A DNA stretch of 64,000 bases from Gilliamella sp. wkB308 (GCF_001690185.1 NZ_LZGN01000037.1:186001-250000), one strand, 5' to 3'. Shown: positions 1 through 10,062, numbered from the stretch's first letter. Program-made: numbers and translations. Notes: a model not told the origin generated them from the sequence alone.

Positions 1-603
1 ATAACGTTATTTCGGCATAGACAAGTATTGACGTATATGATGATCGGCGCATTTTCAGGTGCTGGATTATTCTCATTTCTTAGTTTAGGGCCATTTGTCT
101 ATATGAACTTGCACGGTGTCGAATCGATTCATTTTGGTTATTATTTTGCCCTCAATATTACCGTAATGATTATAATGAATACGATTAATAGCCGTTTTGT
201 TCGCCGTGTCGGTTCAATCAAAATGATGCAATTTGGGCTTTTAATTCAATTTATCATGGCTATCGCACTTGCAGTGGTAACAATAACAGATTTAGGCTTT
301 ATCTACTTAGTTATCTGTGTAGCAGGTTATATTGGTTGTATATCAACGATTGGTGGAAACAGTATGGCGGTGGTGTTAGATTTCTATTCTCATATTGCAG
401 GCACGGCATCTTCGCTGGCTGGCACACTTCGATTTGCGGTAGCGGGGGCTATTGGTGTAATACTTTCTACGTTAGTCTCTAATCATACGACGGCAACTGT
501 CAATCATAATATGAGTGAATGGTTTATGGTTGGTTCAATGGTAATTTGTAATTTTATTGCAGTCATTTTATTTTTGCGTATAAAATCTTTCAGAAGGAAT
601 TAA
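1..603 (+). CDS. MFS multidrug exporter, Bcr/CflA type (3' part only)
   Basis: The frame is open to the left edge of the window, so this is the C-terminal portion of a larger gene; a TTG at 28 is only the first start-like codon. The visible part has about five hydrophobic segments and the stretch GTASSLAGTLRFAVAGAIG, which is typical of the last transmembrane repeat of Bcr/CflA drug:H+ antiporters of the inner membrane. A complete member has about 400 residues, so roughly half is missing. The stop lies two bases before the yrdA start, and the yrdA ribosome-binding site (AGAAGGA) sits inside the last codons, so the two genes are probably co-transcribed. The exported substrate cannot be told. 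Confidence 0.8.
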   Translation: MTLFRHRQVLTYMMIGAFSGAGLFSFLSLGPFVYMNLHGVESIHFGYYFALNITVMIIMNTINSRFVRRVGSIKMMQFGLLIQFIMAIALAVVTITDLGFIYLVICVAGYIGCISTIGGNSMAVVLDFYSHIAGTASSLAGTLRFAVAGAIGVILSTLVSNHTTATVNHNMSEWFMVGSMVICNFIAVILFLRIKSFRRN

Positions 604-605
604 CG

Positions 606-1127
606 ATGATCTATCAATTGGGTGATTTAAAACCACAAATTCATCAGCGCTGTTTTATAGCAAATTCGGCGGATATCATTGGTAATGTAGTTTTAGAAGA
701 AGGCGTTTCAATTTGGTTTAATGCCGTTTTACGAGGTGATATCGCACCTATTCACATTGGCAAAAATAGCAATATACAAGATAATTCAACGATACATATT
801 GAAACGAATATTCCGTGTATCGTAGGTGAATACGTCACCGTAGGTCATAACGTTATTCTTCATAGCTGTACTATTGACAATAATGTTCTAATTGGGATGG
901 GCAGTACCATTTTGAATGGTGCTAAAATTGCCAAAAACTGTTTAGTTGGTGCCAATTCCCTTGTTACGCATAGCTTGCCCTATGAAGAAGGTTGCTTAAT
1001 TCTTGGCTCACCAGCTAAAATCGTACGTAAATTAACGCAAGCAGAAATCGAAGCCAATATTGAAAATGCACGACATTATGTTGAAAATGGCGAAAGATTC
1101 AATAAAACGCTCTATCTTGTCGATTAA
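606..1127 (+). CDS. yrdA: Gamma-carbonic-anhydrase-like hexapeptide-repeat protein YrdA
   Basis: A 173-residue protein, the usual length of the YrdA/CaiE/PaaY group. It is built from left-handed beta-helix hexapeptide repeats, seen as the periodic I/V-G-x-N pattern from about residue 15 to 140. The three histidines that bind the metal in gamma-class carbonic anhydrases are present (one in HIETN, two in VGHNVILHS). A trimeric metal enzyme is expected. The true substrate of YrdA is not settled; carbonic anhydrase activity is only inferred from the fold. It follows the MFS gene almost without gap and has a good AAGGA site. Confidence 0.88.
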   Translation: MIYQLGDLKPQIHQRCFIANSADIIGNVVLEEGVSIWFNAVLRGDIAPIHIGKNSNIQDNSTIHIETNIPCIVGEYVTVGHNVILHSCTIDNNVLIGMGSTILNGAKIAKNCLVGANSLVTHSLPYEEGCLILGSPAKIVRKLTQAEIEANIENARHYVENGERFNKTLYLVD

Positions 1128-1229
1128 TTGCAGCCCAATAAATTGTGATTTAAACATATTCACTCTGTGAGAGATTGCAATTTATGGTAAAATACCAACC
1201 ATTTACTGCGATATTTTTAAGGTACATGT

Positions 1230-4199
1230 TTGAAAAAGCAAAAAATCACAGGAAAACAGATAATAATTGAACTTATTCTATTAGCTTTAATAGGATTATC
1301 CGTTTGCTTGTTTTTATCACTATCGACTTATAACTCATCGGATCCGGGTTGGTCACGTACGGCTTGGCATTATCCAGTCAGTAATTTCGGCGGTTTGATT
1401 GGTGCGTATGCCTCGGATATTTTGTTCCAATTTCTAGGCTATATTGCATTTAGTTTACCTGTCATTATTGCATTTATTTGTGTACAGTTAGTTGGTTATT
1501 TTTATCGACATGCTAACGAACCAATTAATTATTTCAGTGTTTCTTTTCGGATAATTGGTATTTTAGCCTTTGTTTTTAGTAGTACAGGTTTTTTTGCATT
1601 AAATATTAGTGATCCAAGCGAATTTGAAGCGGGTGGTTATCTTGGTTCAATCGTCATAGAAAATCTTTTACCTATGATGAATAACTTTGTCCTTTCTTTG
1701 ATTCTTCTTGCTGTCTGTTTTGCTTGTGTTACTTTGTTAACGGGACTATCTTGGCTTTACATAATTGAAAAACTTGGTGCTTTTGTAATGTTTTTGCTTA
1801 CGCCAGTAAAATGGTTATTGCTATCCCGTCGTGTCAATCACGTTAATCAAATCGATACTGAACCCAAAAATCAAAAATTATCTCACGACCAAGAACCTCA
1901 AATAACATTATCAATCAATTCAAATAGTAGTCAATTAGATACTATGGATGATTTTCAAACAAATATAGGCAGTGAAAATAGTGAGCCGTCATTAGAAACA
2001 AGCATTAATACAATATCCGATAGTTCAACAACAACTTTAGTGGCTAACGAAAATGAACAACTCATCAAAACAGCAACAGAGCTACTACAAACATTAGAAA
2101 CATCCAAACAAACGCAATCATCCAAAAAAACATTGAGCAAAAAGAGTAGCAATGAACTTAATCAGAGTGATATCTTAGCTCGTATGGAATTGATTTTGAA
2201 AAACATCAGTGAACAACAAAATCAAGACCAGTTAATTCAAGCTGACGATCAAGACATTCAAGCTAAAAAGCTTGAAATAACAGAGCCTTTTGAAGAAGAT
2301 AAATACACGATCACCGATGCGCCGAGCAAACCGTTATTTACCTTAACGCATAATGCGCACGAAGCTAATCCTGATAGTCCAATCGTTGCAACACAAGATG
2401 AACTAACGAGAGAAATATCATATTTCAAAGAAATAAATACACCTTATACCACAAAAGTTGAAACTCAGCATAATTTTGAGGTTGAAAACCAAGTAACACA
2501 ACCACCTGAAGATGTCGATATGGACATTCTTAAACAAGAAAACCCAATTATAGATGACATTTATCCAGAAGAGGTAAGGCTTGATGAGCCTCAAGTACAC
2601 ACTTTAACTTTGCGTGATAGTGATAGTGACAGCGAAGAAGAAGAAAATGATGAGGGTGAAAGTTTGATTCACCCATTATTAAGACGTGATGATAAACCAT
2701 TACCAAAACCAACCACACCGTTGCCGTCATTAAACTTGCTTACTGCACCACCAACAACACGCATTGAAGTGGATCATGCAGCCTTAAATGCGATGGCAGA
2801 ATTGATCGAAAAAAGCCTTTCTGACTATCGAGTCAAAGCGAAAGTTGTCGATTATATGCCGGGTCCGGTTATTACTCGTTTTGAAATTGAGCTTGCACCG
2901 GGTATCAAAGCTGCTCGTATTTCTACGCTAGATCGGGATTTGGCTCGTTCGCTTTCAATGCCATCAGTCCGTGTGGTAGAAGTCATTCCAGGCAAACCTT
3001 ATGTTGGCATAGAGTTACCGAATAAAAATCGACAAACAGTCTATTTTAGAGAAGTTTTAGACAGCCCACAATTTAGAAATGCCCAATCGCCACTTACGGT
3101 AGTGTTAGGTAAAGATATCTCAGGGCAATCTGTGGTTGCCGATTTAGCAAAAATGCCACATTTACTGGTTGCCGGTACCACGGGGTCAGGTAAATCTGTT
3201 GGTGTCAATGCCATGATTTTAAGTATTTTATATAAATCATCACCGGAAGATGTTCGATTTATTATGATCGACCCTAAAATGCTTGAGCTGTCAATTTACG
3301 AAGGAATCCCTCATCTATTAACACAAGTCGTCACCGATATGAAAGACGCTGCTAACGCCCTTAATTGGTGCGTTAATGAGATGGAAAAGCGTTACCGACT
3401 AATGTCAGCTTTAGGTGTACGCAATATCGCTGGTTATAATGAAAAAATTAAACAAGCAGAAGAAATGGGTAGACCGATTCCCGATCCACTTTGGAAACCA
3501 ACCGATAGTATGGATCTCAATATGCCAACATTGGAAAAATTACCTTATATTGTCGTTATGGTTGATGAGTTTGCCGATCTTATCATGGCGGTGGGTAAAA
3601 AAGTCGAAGAATTAATTGCAAGGCTTGCTCAAAAAGCACGGGCTGCCGGTATTCACCTTGTTTTAGCAACCCAGCGCCCATCCGTAGATGTAATTACAGG
3701 TTTAATCAAAGCCAACATTCCTACGCGTATCGCTTTTACGGTATCGAGTAAAATAGATTCACGCACTATTTTAGATCAAATGGGGGCTGAATCGTTACTT
3801 GGTATGGGAGATATGCTTTATCTTGCACCTAATAGTTCAATTCCAATACGTGTTCATGGTGCGTTTGTCCGTGATGAAGAAGTCCATGCCGTCGTTCAAG
3901 ATTGGAAAGCGCGTGGTACACCAAAATACATTGAAAATGTCACCGTAGCTACCGATGACGGTGAAAGCGGTAGTTCAGATAGTCTGGACGAAGAACTGGA
4001 TCCCCTATTCGATCAGGTTGTGGAATTTGTTGTTGAAACTCGCCGAGCTTCAATTTCAAGCGTTCAGCGAAAATTTAGAATTGGTTACAACCGAGCAGCA
4101 AGAATTGTGGAGCAAATGGAAGTCGAAGGCATTATCAGTGCGCCAAGCCACAATGGAAATCGTGAAGTACTTGCTACATCATCGCATAATGATTACTAG
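1230..4199 (+). CDS. ftsK: DNA translocase FtsK
   Basis: FtsK anchors at the septum and pumps chromosomal DNA toward dif during division. The 989 residues show four to five N-terminal membrane segments (about 15-200), a long polar N/Q/S/E-rich linker (about 200-500), a RecA-like motor with Walker [11 protein letters not shown] near residue 650 and Walker [10 protein letters not shown], then a C-terminal winged-helix gamma domain (from about 925; [16 protein letters not shown]) that reads KOPS. The linker is shorter than in E. coli (1329 residues in total), closer to Pasteurellaceae size. The start is TTG: the frame has a TAA at 1218, AAGG at 1219-1222 is well spaced, and the ATG at 1226 is out of frame. 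The downstream neighbour is citG rather than lolA. Confidence 0.96.
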   Translation: MKKQKITGKQIIIELILLALIGLSVCLFLSLSTYNSSDPGWSRTAWHYPVSNFGGLIGAYASDILFQFLGYIAFSLPVIIAFICVQLVGYFYRHANEPINYFSVSFRIIGILAFVFSSTGFFALNISDPSEFEAGGYLGSIVIENLLPMMNNFVLSLILLAVCFACVTLLTGLSWLYIIEKLGAFVMFLLTPVKWLLLSRRVNHVNQIDTEPKNQKLSHDQEPQITLSINSNSSQLDTMDDFQTNIGSENSEPSLETSINTISDSSTTTLVANENEQLIKTATELLQTLETSKQTQSSKKTLSKKSSNELNQSDILARMELILKNISEQQNQDQLIQADDQDIQAKKLEITEPFEEDKYTITDAPSKPLFTLTHNAHEANPDSPIVATQDELTREISYFKEINTPYTTKVETQHNFEVENQVTQPPEDVDMDILKQENPIIDDIYPEEVRLDEPQVHTLTLRDSDSDSEEEENDEGESLIHPLLRRDDKPLPKPTTPLPSLNLLTAPPTTRIEVDHAALNAMAELIEKSLSDYRVKAKVVDYMPGPVITRFEIELAPGIKAARISTLDRDLARSLSMPSVRVVEVIPGKPYVGIELPNKNRQTVYFREVLDSPQFRNAQSPLTVVLGKDISGQSVVADLAKMPHLLVAGTTGSGKSVGVNAMILSILYKSSPEDVRFIMIDPKMLELSIYEGIPHLLTQVVTDMKDAANALNWCVNEMEKRYRLMSALGVRNIAGYNEKIKQAEEMGRPIPDPLWKPTDSMDLNMPTLEKLPYIVVMVDEFADLIMAVGKKVEELIARLAQKARAAGIHLVLATQRPSVDVITGLIKANIPTRIAFTVSSKIDSRTILDQMGAESLLGMGDMLYLAPNSSIPIRVHGAFVRDEEVHAVVQDWKARGTPKYIENVTVATDDGESGSSDSLDEELDPLFDQVVEFVVETRRASISSVQRKFRIGYNRAARIVEQMEVEGIISAPSHNGNREVLATSSHNDY

Positions 4200-4206
4200 T
4201 TCTCCA

Positions 4207-4238
4207 ATTACCAATCTATTTTTAAATAGATTGGTAAT
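4207..4238 (+). terminator. Strong inverted repeat after ftsK, likely transcription terminator
   Basis: Two arms of 15 bases (4207-4221 and 4224-4238, core ATTACCAATCTA / TAGATTGGTAAT) are perfect complements. They lie directly after the ftsK stop. No clean T-run follows on the plus strand, so termination may be inefficient or Rho-dependent. Confidence 0.45.
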
Positions 4239-4324
4239 GTGACGGTTTAACTCATGCAATTACATTTTCTAAAAATTTCAACAAGATAACCAAGTTTGAC
4301 ATTTCATATAGGTATTAATCAATA

Positions 4325-5209
4325 ATGAACGATTATTCAAAGCAAGTGGCATTCATAGAATCAAAACTGATTAAAGATCAGCAATCTTTACCAGTCCAAT
4401 TTGCCATTAAAGCTTTAATCAGAGAGATATGTTTATCGCCCAAACCCGGGCTGGTTGATATGAACAATAACGGCGCTCACCGTGATATGAATTTTCAAAC
4501 TTTCATTGCAAGTATTGAGGCAATATCCTGTTGGTTTGAACCCTTCTATCAATATGGAATAGATTCAGCAAACAAAGATCCTCATCTTTTTCTAACTGAT
4601 ATAAGACCTATCGGGATACAGTGTGAACAAGCAATGTACCATGCCACACATCAAATTAATACCCATAAAGGCGGGATTTTTGCTTTTGGTTTGTTACTTG
4701 GCGCTATCGGTAGACTAACGAAACAACAACGACAACTCAATATTCAAAGTATCAGCCACGAAGTGTCGACAATTTGCCAAGGTATTGTTGATCATGAGCT
4801 TAAACAGAATCATCAAATAAAATCTGTTGGTGAAAAGTTATTTAAACTACACAATCTATCTGGCGCACGAGGAGAAGCAGAATCCGGTTATGCTACAGCA
4901 ATAAATATCTCGCTCCCTATTTACAAACAGATGCAACAAAATGGTTATAGTGAAGAAGATTCGCTATTACAAGCATTATTGTATTTGCTTGCCTATAATC
5001 AGGATACCAATTTGGTATCAAGAGGTGGGCTTGAGGGTTTAAACTTTGTCAAACAACAAGCTAAGCAGATTATTTTGCAAGGTGGCATTACACACCCAGA
5101 TGGCATTCAGCTGTTAACTCAACTTGATGATAAGTTGATTGAACGCAATTTAAGTCCTGGTGGTTCTGCTGACCTTATTGCAATAACCTGGTTTTTATCT
5201 CAATACTAG
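4325..5209 (+). CDS. citG: Triphosphoribosyl-dephospho-CoA synthase CitG
   Basis: CitG makes the precursor of the citrate lyase prosthetic group from ATP and dephospho-CoA. The 294-residue protein carries the family signatures SPKPGLVDMNNNGAHRDM near residue 38, THKGGIFAFGLLLGAIGR near 116, the SGARGEAESGYATA block and the final NLSPGGSADLIA block. Length matches stand-alone CitG. Citrate lyase (citDEF), the ligase citC and citX are not in this window, so citG is isolated here; it could serve a lyase or a malonate decarboxylase encoded elsewhere, or be a relic. The start ATG has only a weak AGG 14 bases upstream. Confidence 0.9.
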   Translation: MNDYSKQVAFIESKLIKDQQSLPVQFAIKALIREICLSPKPGLVDMNNNGAHRDMNFQTFIASIEAISCWFEPFYQYGIDSANKDPHLFLTDIRPIGIQCEQAMYHATHQINTHKGGIFAFGLLLGAIGRLTKQQRQLNIQSISHEVSTICQGIVDHELKQNHQIKSVGEKLFKLHNLSGARGEAESGYATAINISLPIYKQMQQNGYSEEDSLLQALLYLLAYNQDTNLVSRGGLEGLNFVKQQAKQIILQGGITHPDGIQLLTQLDDKLIERNLSPGGSADLIAITWFLSQY

Positions 5210-5243
5210 CAGAAAATGATATTAATCAAAAAAAATTTAAAAT

Positions 5244-5262
5244 AATATTGATTATCATTACT
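5244..5262. promoter_or_regulatory. Fur-box-like site upstream of the autotransporter
   Basis: This 19-base stretch contains TGATTATCATTA and matches 14 of 19 positions of the classical Fur consensus by eye. It lies 50 bases before the autotransporter start, where a repressor would block transcription. The AT-rich context raises the chance of a random match. Confidence 0.35.
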
Positions 5263-5311
5263 AATAATATATTATTTCACCTCCAAAGTATTAAATTAAT
5301 TTAAAAAAACA

Positions 5312-7756
5312 ATGAAATTGAAATCAATATCTTTATTAGTAATCAGTGCTTTTAGCGCCAATTGTGTACAAGCTTACAATCATGATGTGACTACAGACAC
5401 CGTCTTCCCTTTCAACCAAATCGATGAACGTTATTTTTTAACAAATAGCAGCACTACGCCAGTGAATATTATTGCAGAAAATGGTTTAACGATTAAAGAT
5501 GAAGCATCTTTCCATTTGGGTTTTAGTGGCAAAACAGCCACCGAATCCGCCTCAAATGCACAAGGTGACATTAACATGTTCATCAAAGGCAATTTTCAAA
5601 TTTACAATGACACGTGGATTGGTAAATTTGATACCAAATTCTTCACCCAATATTTAGGATTACACAAGGATTTTCCTTTTGATCCTATAGAGCACGATAT
5701 TAACGTTCATGTTTCAGGTGATATTAATGTTGAGTTAGGGGCAGATAAAAAACGAGGTGGTTTGATGATTTTAGCCGGTAACGTTATGCGCACCGGTACA
5801 AATGCCACAGGAAAAACAACGGTTATTGTTGACGGTGATACGAATATTCGCAGTGGTGATAATCATCTAGCGGGCACCGCCTCTGCCCCAGCCAGACTGA
5901 CCACCCGTACCTTTAATTTAACGGGTGGAGACATTGAAATTATTGGTGCAAAAACAGTATTAGAAACGACAAACAATGATTCAAATCGCTCTTCTGTTTT
6001 AATTGGTAAAACAGGCAAAATGATTGTCATGCGTGAAGGAACGGTTGATGTCAGCCGTGGTGGTAATTTTGATGTCGTAGATCAAGCCATATTGAGTGCA
6101 AGTCGTGGTAATGGTTTTATAAAACTGGCATCAGATGGAAAATTAAATGTTGGTAAAAATGCGACAATAGAATCGTCTAAAGGATCACTATCAATTAGTG
6201 ATCAAACCACTAAAACATCTCAACTCAATATTGATGGTATGGTTAGTTTTGGTATTTCAGATACCAAACAGGTCAATGTAATACGCGGTGATAACATCAA
6301 TCTTTCATCTAATGCCAAATTTTCAGCAACAGATGACTTTATCAAAAATGGATTGAAATATACGACGACTGATGTAAATGCGACAGTTTTAGCCGCAAAT
6401 AATAAATTAACTATACACTCTATTCAAAACGGACAACTAAAACCACTTATTCAAAATATTTATGGAGACTTGAACTTTAAGCAATCGGGAAATGAACTTG
6501 TATTTGTCAATGCGAGTAATGTCACCAATTTCGATGATGTCAAAAATGCAAAAAATGCGGCTAAACGCCAAATCTCACGTTATTATCAACAATCAGGTAC
6601 TACATCAAAAAATGTCGCTAAACGCTTTACTGATAATTTAGTGAAAGTCGCTTATGAATCAATGTATAACACAAATAATAATGAAATGATAAGTAAAACT
6701 AATACCAAAGCTGGGGAATTAAATTGGCAAATACTCAGCAATATGGCACGTGGTAATTTAGCCATTGAATCAAAAGGAACGACACTATTTTTTAATCAAA
6801 ATATAGCCGGACTTTATAATAATAATCATGGTTTACATTTAACTGAAATCGCAATGAATTCACTGAATGATACCAAAGCTATTTTAGATAAACGAGTTCA
6901 CCAATTTCATCTAAACCAAGATGATGAAAATAATTTATGGGTTAATCTTACTCGCCATTATGAAAATACCGATAATAATCAGGGCATTTCTGGATATAAA
7001 TACACCTCTAATGGCTTTATGCTCGGGTTTGATAAAGAAGTTATCGATAACCTTTTAGTGGGTAGTGCCATTGGTTATTCCACAGGTAAATATAAGGATA
7101 AAGCAGCTTCATCAAATAATTCTGATATCCAACAATATCAAATTCAGTTATACACCAGTTATAAATTTGCTAATAATATACTTGGGTCAACATTCGCAGG
7201 TTATTCCTTTGGCAAAAATGATTTAAAAACTCACGATAGTTTTAATATTATTAAGGAAAAATTTAATAACAGAACGTGGAATTTTGGTGGTGCTGTTGGC
7301 TATCATTGGCAAAATACCGAAGAATTTGCAATGATTCCAAGTATTGGCTTAACTTATATTCATACCGAAAACAGTGCTCACAATGTTAGCTATAATCAGA
7401 TCAATTTAGTCAAATATGGTCAAGTAACAAATTCTGCTATATTGATGCCATTAGATTTGACCGCAACCTATTCTTTCTTCAAAAATAAGGACAGTCAATT
7501 AACCTTAACGGGCCAAACCGGCTATACTTTTAATTTTAATCGCAATAAATTTGACAGTGATATTACCCTTAATGGTATTAATGGATTATCTAAAATGCAT
7601 AGCTATTCATCAAACAGAACGAAGAATCAGTATAATTTAGGTGCTGGAATAACTTATCAATATCAGTTGATAAATTTAAATCTTGATTATCAGTACTTTG
7701 GTCAAAGTAAAAAGAATAGTCGTTATATAACAGCAGGTGCTAAGATAGATTTTTAA
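5312..7756 (+). CDS. Autotransporter (type Va) with C-terminal beta-barrel
   Basis: The 814-residue protein starts with a short Sec signal peptide (MKLKSIS, hydrophobic core, then a cleavage-like site near NCVQA-YN). Residues about 25-500 form a passenger with many short beta-strands and G/N-rich turns, as expected for a parallel beta-helix. From about 540 to the end there is a 12-strand-like autotransporter barrel: alternating aromatic strands such as GYSTGKYKD, and a terminal phenylalanine in TAGAKIDF, the BAM recognition end. The passenger has no recognisable protease triad or RGD motif, so adhesin or surface-display functions are guesses. No good Shine-Dalgarno precedes the ATG. A terminator follows at 7794. 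Confidence 0.88.
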   Translation: MKLKSISLLVISAFSANCVQAYNHDVTTDTVFPFNQIDERYFLTNSSTTPVNIIAENGLTIKDEASFHLGFSGKTATESASNAQGDINMFIKGNFQIYNDTWIGKFDTKFFTQYLGLHKDFPFDPIEHDINVHVSGDINVELGADKKRGGLMILAGNVMRTGTNATGKTTVIVDGDTNIRSGDNHLAGTASAPARLTTRTFNLTGGDIEIIGAKTVLETTNNDSNRSSVLIGKTGKMIVMREGTVDVSRGGNFDVVDQAILSASRGNGFIKLASDGKLNVGKNATIESSKGSLSISDQTTKTSQLNIDGMVSFGISDTKQVNVIRGDNINLSSNAKFSATDDFIKNGLKYTTTDVNATVLAANNKLTIHSIQNGQLKPLIQNIYGDLNFKQSGNELVFVNASNVTNFDDVKNAKNAAKRQISRYYQQSGTTSKNVAKRFTDNLVKVAYESMYNTNNNEMISKTNTKAGELNWQILSNMARGNLAIESKGTTLFFNQNIAGLYNNNHGLHLTEIAMNSLNDTKAILDKRVHQFHLNQDDENNLWVNLTRHYENTDNNQGISGYKYTSNGFMLGFDKEVIDNLLVGSAIGYSTGKYKDKAASSNNSDIQQYQIQLYTSYKFANNILGSTFAGYSFGKNDLKTHDSFNIIKEKFNNRTWNFGGAVGYHWQNTEEFAMIPSIGLTYIHTENSAHNVSYNQINLVKYGQVTNSAILMPLDLTATYSFFKNKDSQLTLTGQTGYTFNFNRNKFDSDITLNGINGLSKMHSYSSNRTKNQYNLGAGITYQYQLINLNLDYQYFGQSKKNSRYITAGAKIDF

Positions 7757-7793
7757 AAAATTCAAACTTAATTGTATAAAAGTTCGCAATATA

Positions 7794-7826
7794 AAACTAT
7801 GGTGATAAAATGTATCACCTTAGTTT
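7794..7826 (+). terminator. Terminator after the autotransporter gene
   Basis: AAACTA-T-GGTGATA pairs with TATCACC-T-TAGTTT across a five-base loop, giving 13 paired bases with one T-T mismatch. The 3' arm runs into a short T stretch. It sits 38 bases after the autotransporter stop. Confidence 0.7.
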
Positions 7827-8000
7827 TAAACTAAATAATGTCTTTCTAATCGCTCTCAATATTCAGTGTCATTTGTAAACTAACTTCTAATGACAAAAAC
7901 GTATATTTATCAATGATGTCTTTAATAAAAATTAGCTTTTTACTTATTTACTCTTCTGATTTTAGCTCTTAACACTATTATCAAACATAAGGAATGCGTT

Positions 8001-8268
8001 ATGACAATCTTTGAAGAAAAAGCGTTAGCATTAAGTACAAAACGACAGTGTAAATTTAATCATATTTTAGATAATCAGCCTCAATATACCACTTTAGCTA
8101 CTAATAAGGTTTTATTTAATATTCAATACTGATGATAACCTTGCTGTTGAATCTATTTTACCGAATGCATTTGGATCCAAGTTTGCTAACGTGTTAATGA
8201 ATAAGTCAACAATACAACCAATAGCCCCAAAATCATTAATTAAATCCATAGAGTATGAAATCTGTTAA
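8001..8268 (+). pseudogene. Decayed gene remnant, possibly the ends of a malic enzyme
   Basis: A good ribosome-binding site (AAGGA at 7989-7993) precedes an ATG at 8001 whose frame runs 43 codons (beginning MTIFEEKALALSTKRQCKF) and stops at 8130-8132. A second frame continues in phase +1 across the stop (reading TDDNLAVESILPNAF) to a TAA at 8266-8268. The first piece weakly resembles the N-terminus of NAD-type malic enzymes (EEKALxL followed by a K/Q-rich helix), and ILPNAF recalls their C-terminal region, which would mean that the catalytic middle is deleted. That identity is a suggestion only. The preserved start signals plus frame change support a dead gene rather than random sequence. Confidence 0.4.
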
Positions 8269-8344
8269 TAGCGTATTTAATGAATGATTTTTTCACCTGC
8301 ATTCTTATTGTTGAACCGTCAACTTTATTGCTAAAGAATAAAAT

Positions 8345-9961
8345 ATGAAAACTATATTTAATCAATTAACGCTTAAAACTAAGCTTATCAGTTTGATTTG
8401 CGCTGCATTTATATTTTCAGTGGTTGTTGAATATGTTTATACTATCCATATGATAAAAAAAGAGTTTTATCATCTATCTTCTCAACGATTTAAAGATATT
8501 GCCGAATTAGTATCAACTAATCATAATCTCATTAATCAAGTCAGTAATCCTACATCAGACAATTTAAAAGCAATTCAATATTATACCGAACAAGTTCGCC
8601 AACTTGCATTAGTTGATTTTGTCGTAATATTCAATATGCAAGGTGTACAGTATTCACACCTAGACAAAAGCAAAACAGGACAACAGTTTGTAGGGGGAAA
8701 TGAACAAAAGGCATTACAAGCAACATCATATCTTTCCACTGCTAGAGGTGCATTAAGCGATTCGATCACAGCATCCAGCCCTATATACAACGATAATAAG
8801 CAACAAATTGGTATTGTTTTGGTTGGACAAACACGCCATAAAATGAATTATTTAGCTTTAAAGTCAAGTCAACCTGTCTGGTCCTTATTAGTGTCATTTA
8901 CTCTAGCAGTGATTTTTGTCTGTTTATTGTCTCGTCATATTAAGATGCTTTTATGTGGATTAAAACCCAACCAAATAGATCAACTTTTTGAGGAACATAA
9001 TGCCATTATTAGAGCCGTCAAAGAAGGCATAGTCGTGATTAACCGAAATGGATTAATTTCACAAATTAATGATGAAGCCATTAGAATATTACATATGGAT
9101 AAGAGTAAGGAAAACATTATCGGCAAACCCATTAGCACACTTATTCCTAATGCACGTTTAAATGAAGTTATGAACAAGGGGATTGCTGAATATAATTGTG
9201 AACAAAATATTAATGGTATGGTGATTTTAACTAACCGTATTCCATTATTTGTAAAAAATAAATTAGTCGGAGCCATTGCCTCTTTTCGTGATATAACAGA
9301 AATACGCCAATTATCAAATAAATTAACAAGTATTAATCGTGATGCCGATGCTTTACGTTCGCAATCTCATGAATTTAATAATAAATTGCATGTAATTTAT
9401 GGACTGGCATATCAAGACAACAAACAAGAACTAGTCAATTATCTTGAAGAAATTATTGGCAATAAACAACCAGAATTAGATGAGATTAGTCAATACATTA
9501 AAGACCCCATTATTACAGGTTTTCTCAATAGTAAATTGAGTCAAATAAAAGAATTAGGGGTATCGTTAACTTTTAACATTAATGGAATGCTCGCCCCTAT
9601 TTCAAATCACTTAGTCATTCATCATTTAATCACTATTCTTGGAAATCTGATCGATAATAGTTTAGATGCCGTTCACAGTTTAGCTGATAAAAAAATAGAG
9701 CTAAATTTTACAGTCCAAAACGGCTATTTTTACATCGAAATCATCGATAACGGGATAGGTATTTCTGAAAAAGATGTACAACATATCTTTCAAAAAGGGT
9801 ATTCAACTAAAGGAGATAATCGTGGTATGGGATTATATTTAGTTTTATCTTGTGTTGATGAACTTGGCGGTAATATTCAGTTATTCAATCTTAGTAAGAA
9901 AAAAGGAACATGCTTTAAGATATCACTGCCATTAGCTGTGCTTTATCGAGAAGCATCATAA
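8345..9961 (+). CDS. Membrane sensor histidine kinase, DcuS/CitA/MaeK family (orphan)
   Basis: The 538-residue protein has the full DcuS layout: TM1 (about 13-33), a periplasmic PASP sensor (about 40-165), TM2 (about 178-196), a cytoplasmic PAS (about 215-325), the H-box with phospho-acceptor His342 in SQSHEFNNKLHVI, and a HATPase domain (NLIDNSLDAV, DNGIGIS, GMGLYLV). The kinase part looks functional. In the sensor, aligned by eye to E. coli DcuS, His105 (H110) and Phe115 (F120) are kept, but R107 is Gln102, R147 is Thr142 and F149 is Ser144, so C4-dicarboxylate or citrate binding is doubtful. No response regulator lies beside it; the next gene is convergent yfbR. Confidence 0.88.
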   Translation: MKTIFNQLTLKTKLISLICAAFIFSVVVEYVYTIHMIKKEFYHLSSQRFKDIAELVSTNHNLINQVSNPTSDNLKAIQYYTEQVRQLALVDFVVIFNMQGVQYSHLDKSKTGQQFVGGNEQKALQATSYLSTARGALSDSITASSPIYNDNKQQIGIVLVGQTRHKMNYLALKSSQPVWSLLVSFTLAVIFVCLLSRHIKMLLCGLKPNQIDQLFEEHNAIIRAVKEGIVVINRNGLISQINDEAIRILHMDKSKENIIGKPISTLIPNARLNEVMNKGIAEYNCEQNINGMVILTNRIPLFVKNKLVGAIASFRDITEIRQLSNKLTSINRDADALRSQSHEFNNKLHVIYGLAYQDNKQELVNYLEEIIGNKQPELDEISQYIKDPIITGFLNSKLSQIKELGVSLTFNINGMLAPISNHLVIHHLITILGNLIDNSLDAVHSLADKKIELNFTVQNGYFYIEIIDNGIGISEKDVQHIFQKGYSTKGDNRGMGLYLVLSCVDELGGNIQLFNLSKKKGTCFKISLPLAVLYREAS

Positions 9962-10062
9962 TAGTGATGATCTAATAATTTTTAAATATCTCTCATGAAA
10001 ATAGAAGTTAATAACACATAAGTTACCTAATTGTGTTAACTGCAATTAAGCTTCAACATTTA

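Noticed and set aside
1955-2730. Several 60-65-codon minus-strand frames inside the ftsK linker
   Set aside because: They lie opposite the low-complexity linker, have no start signals and are explained by its codon bias.
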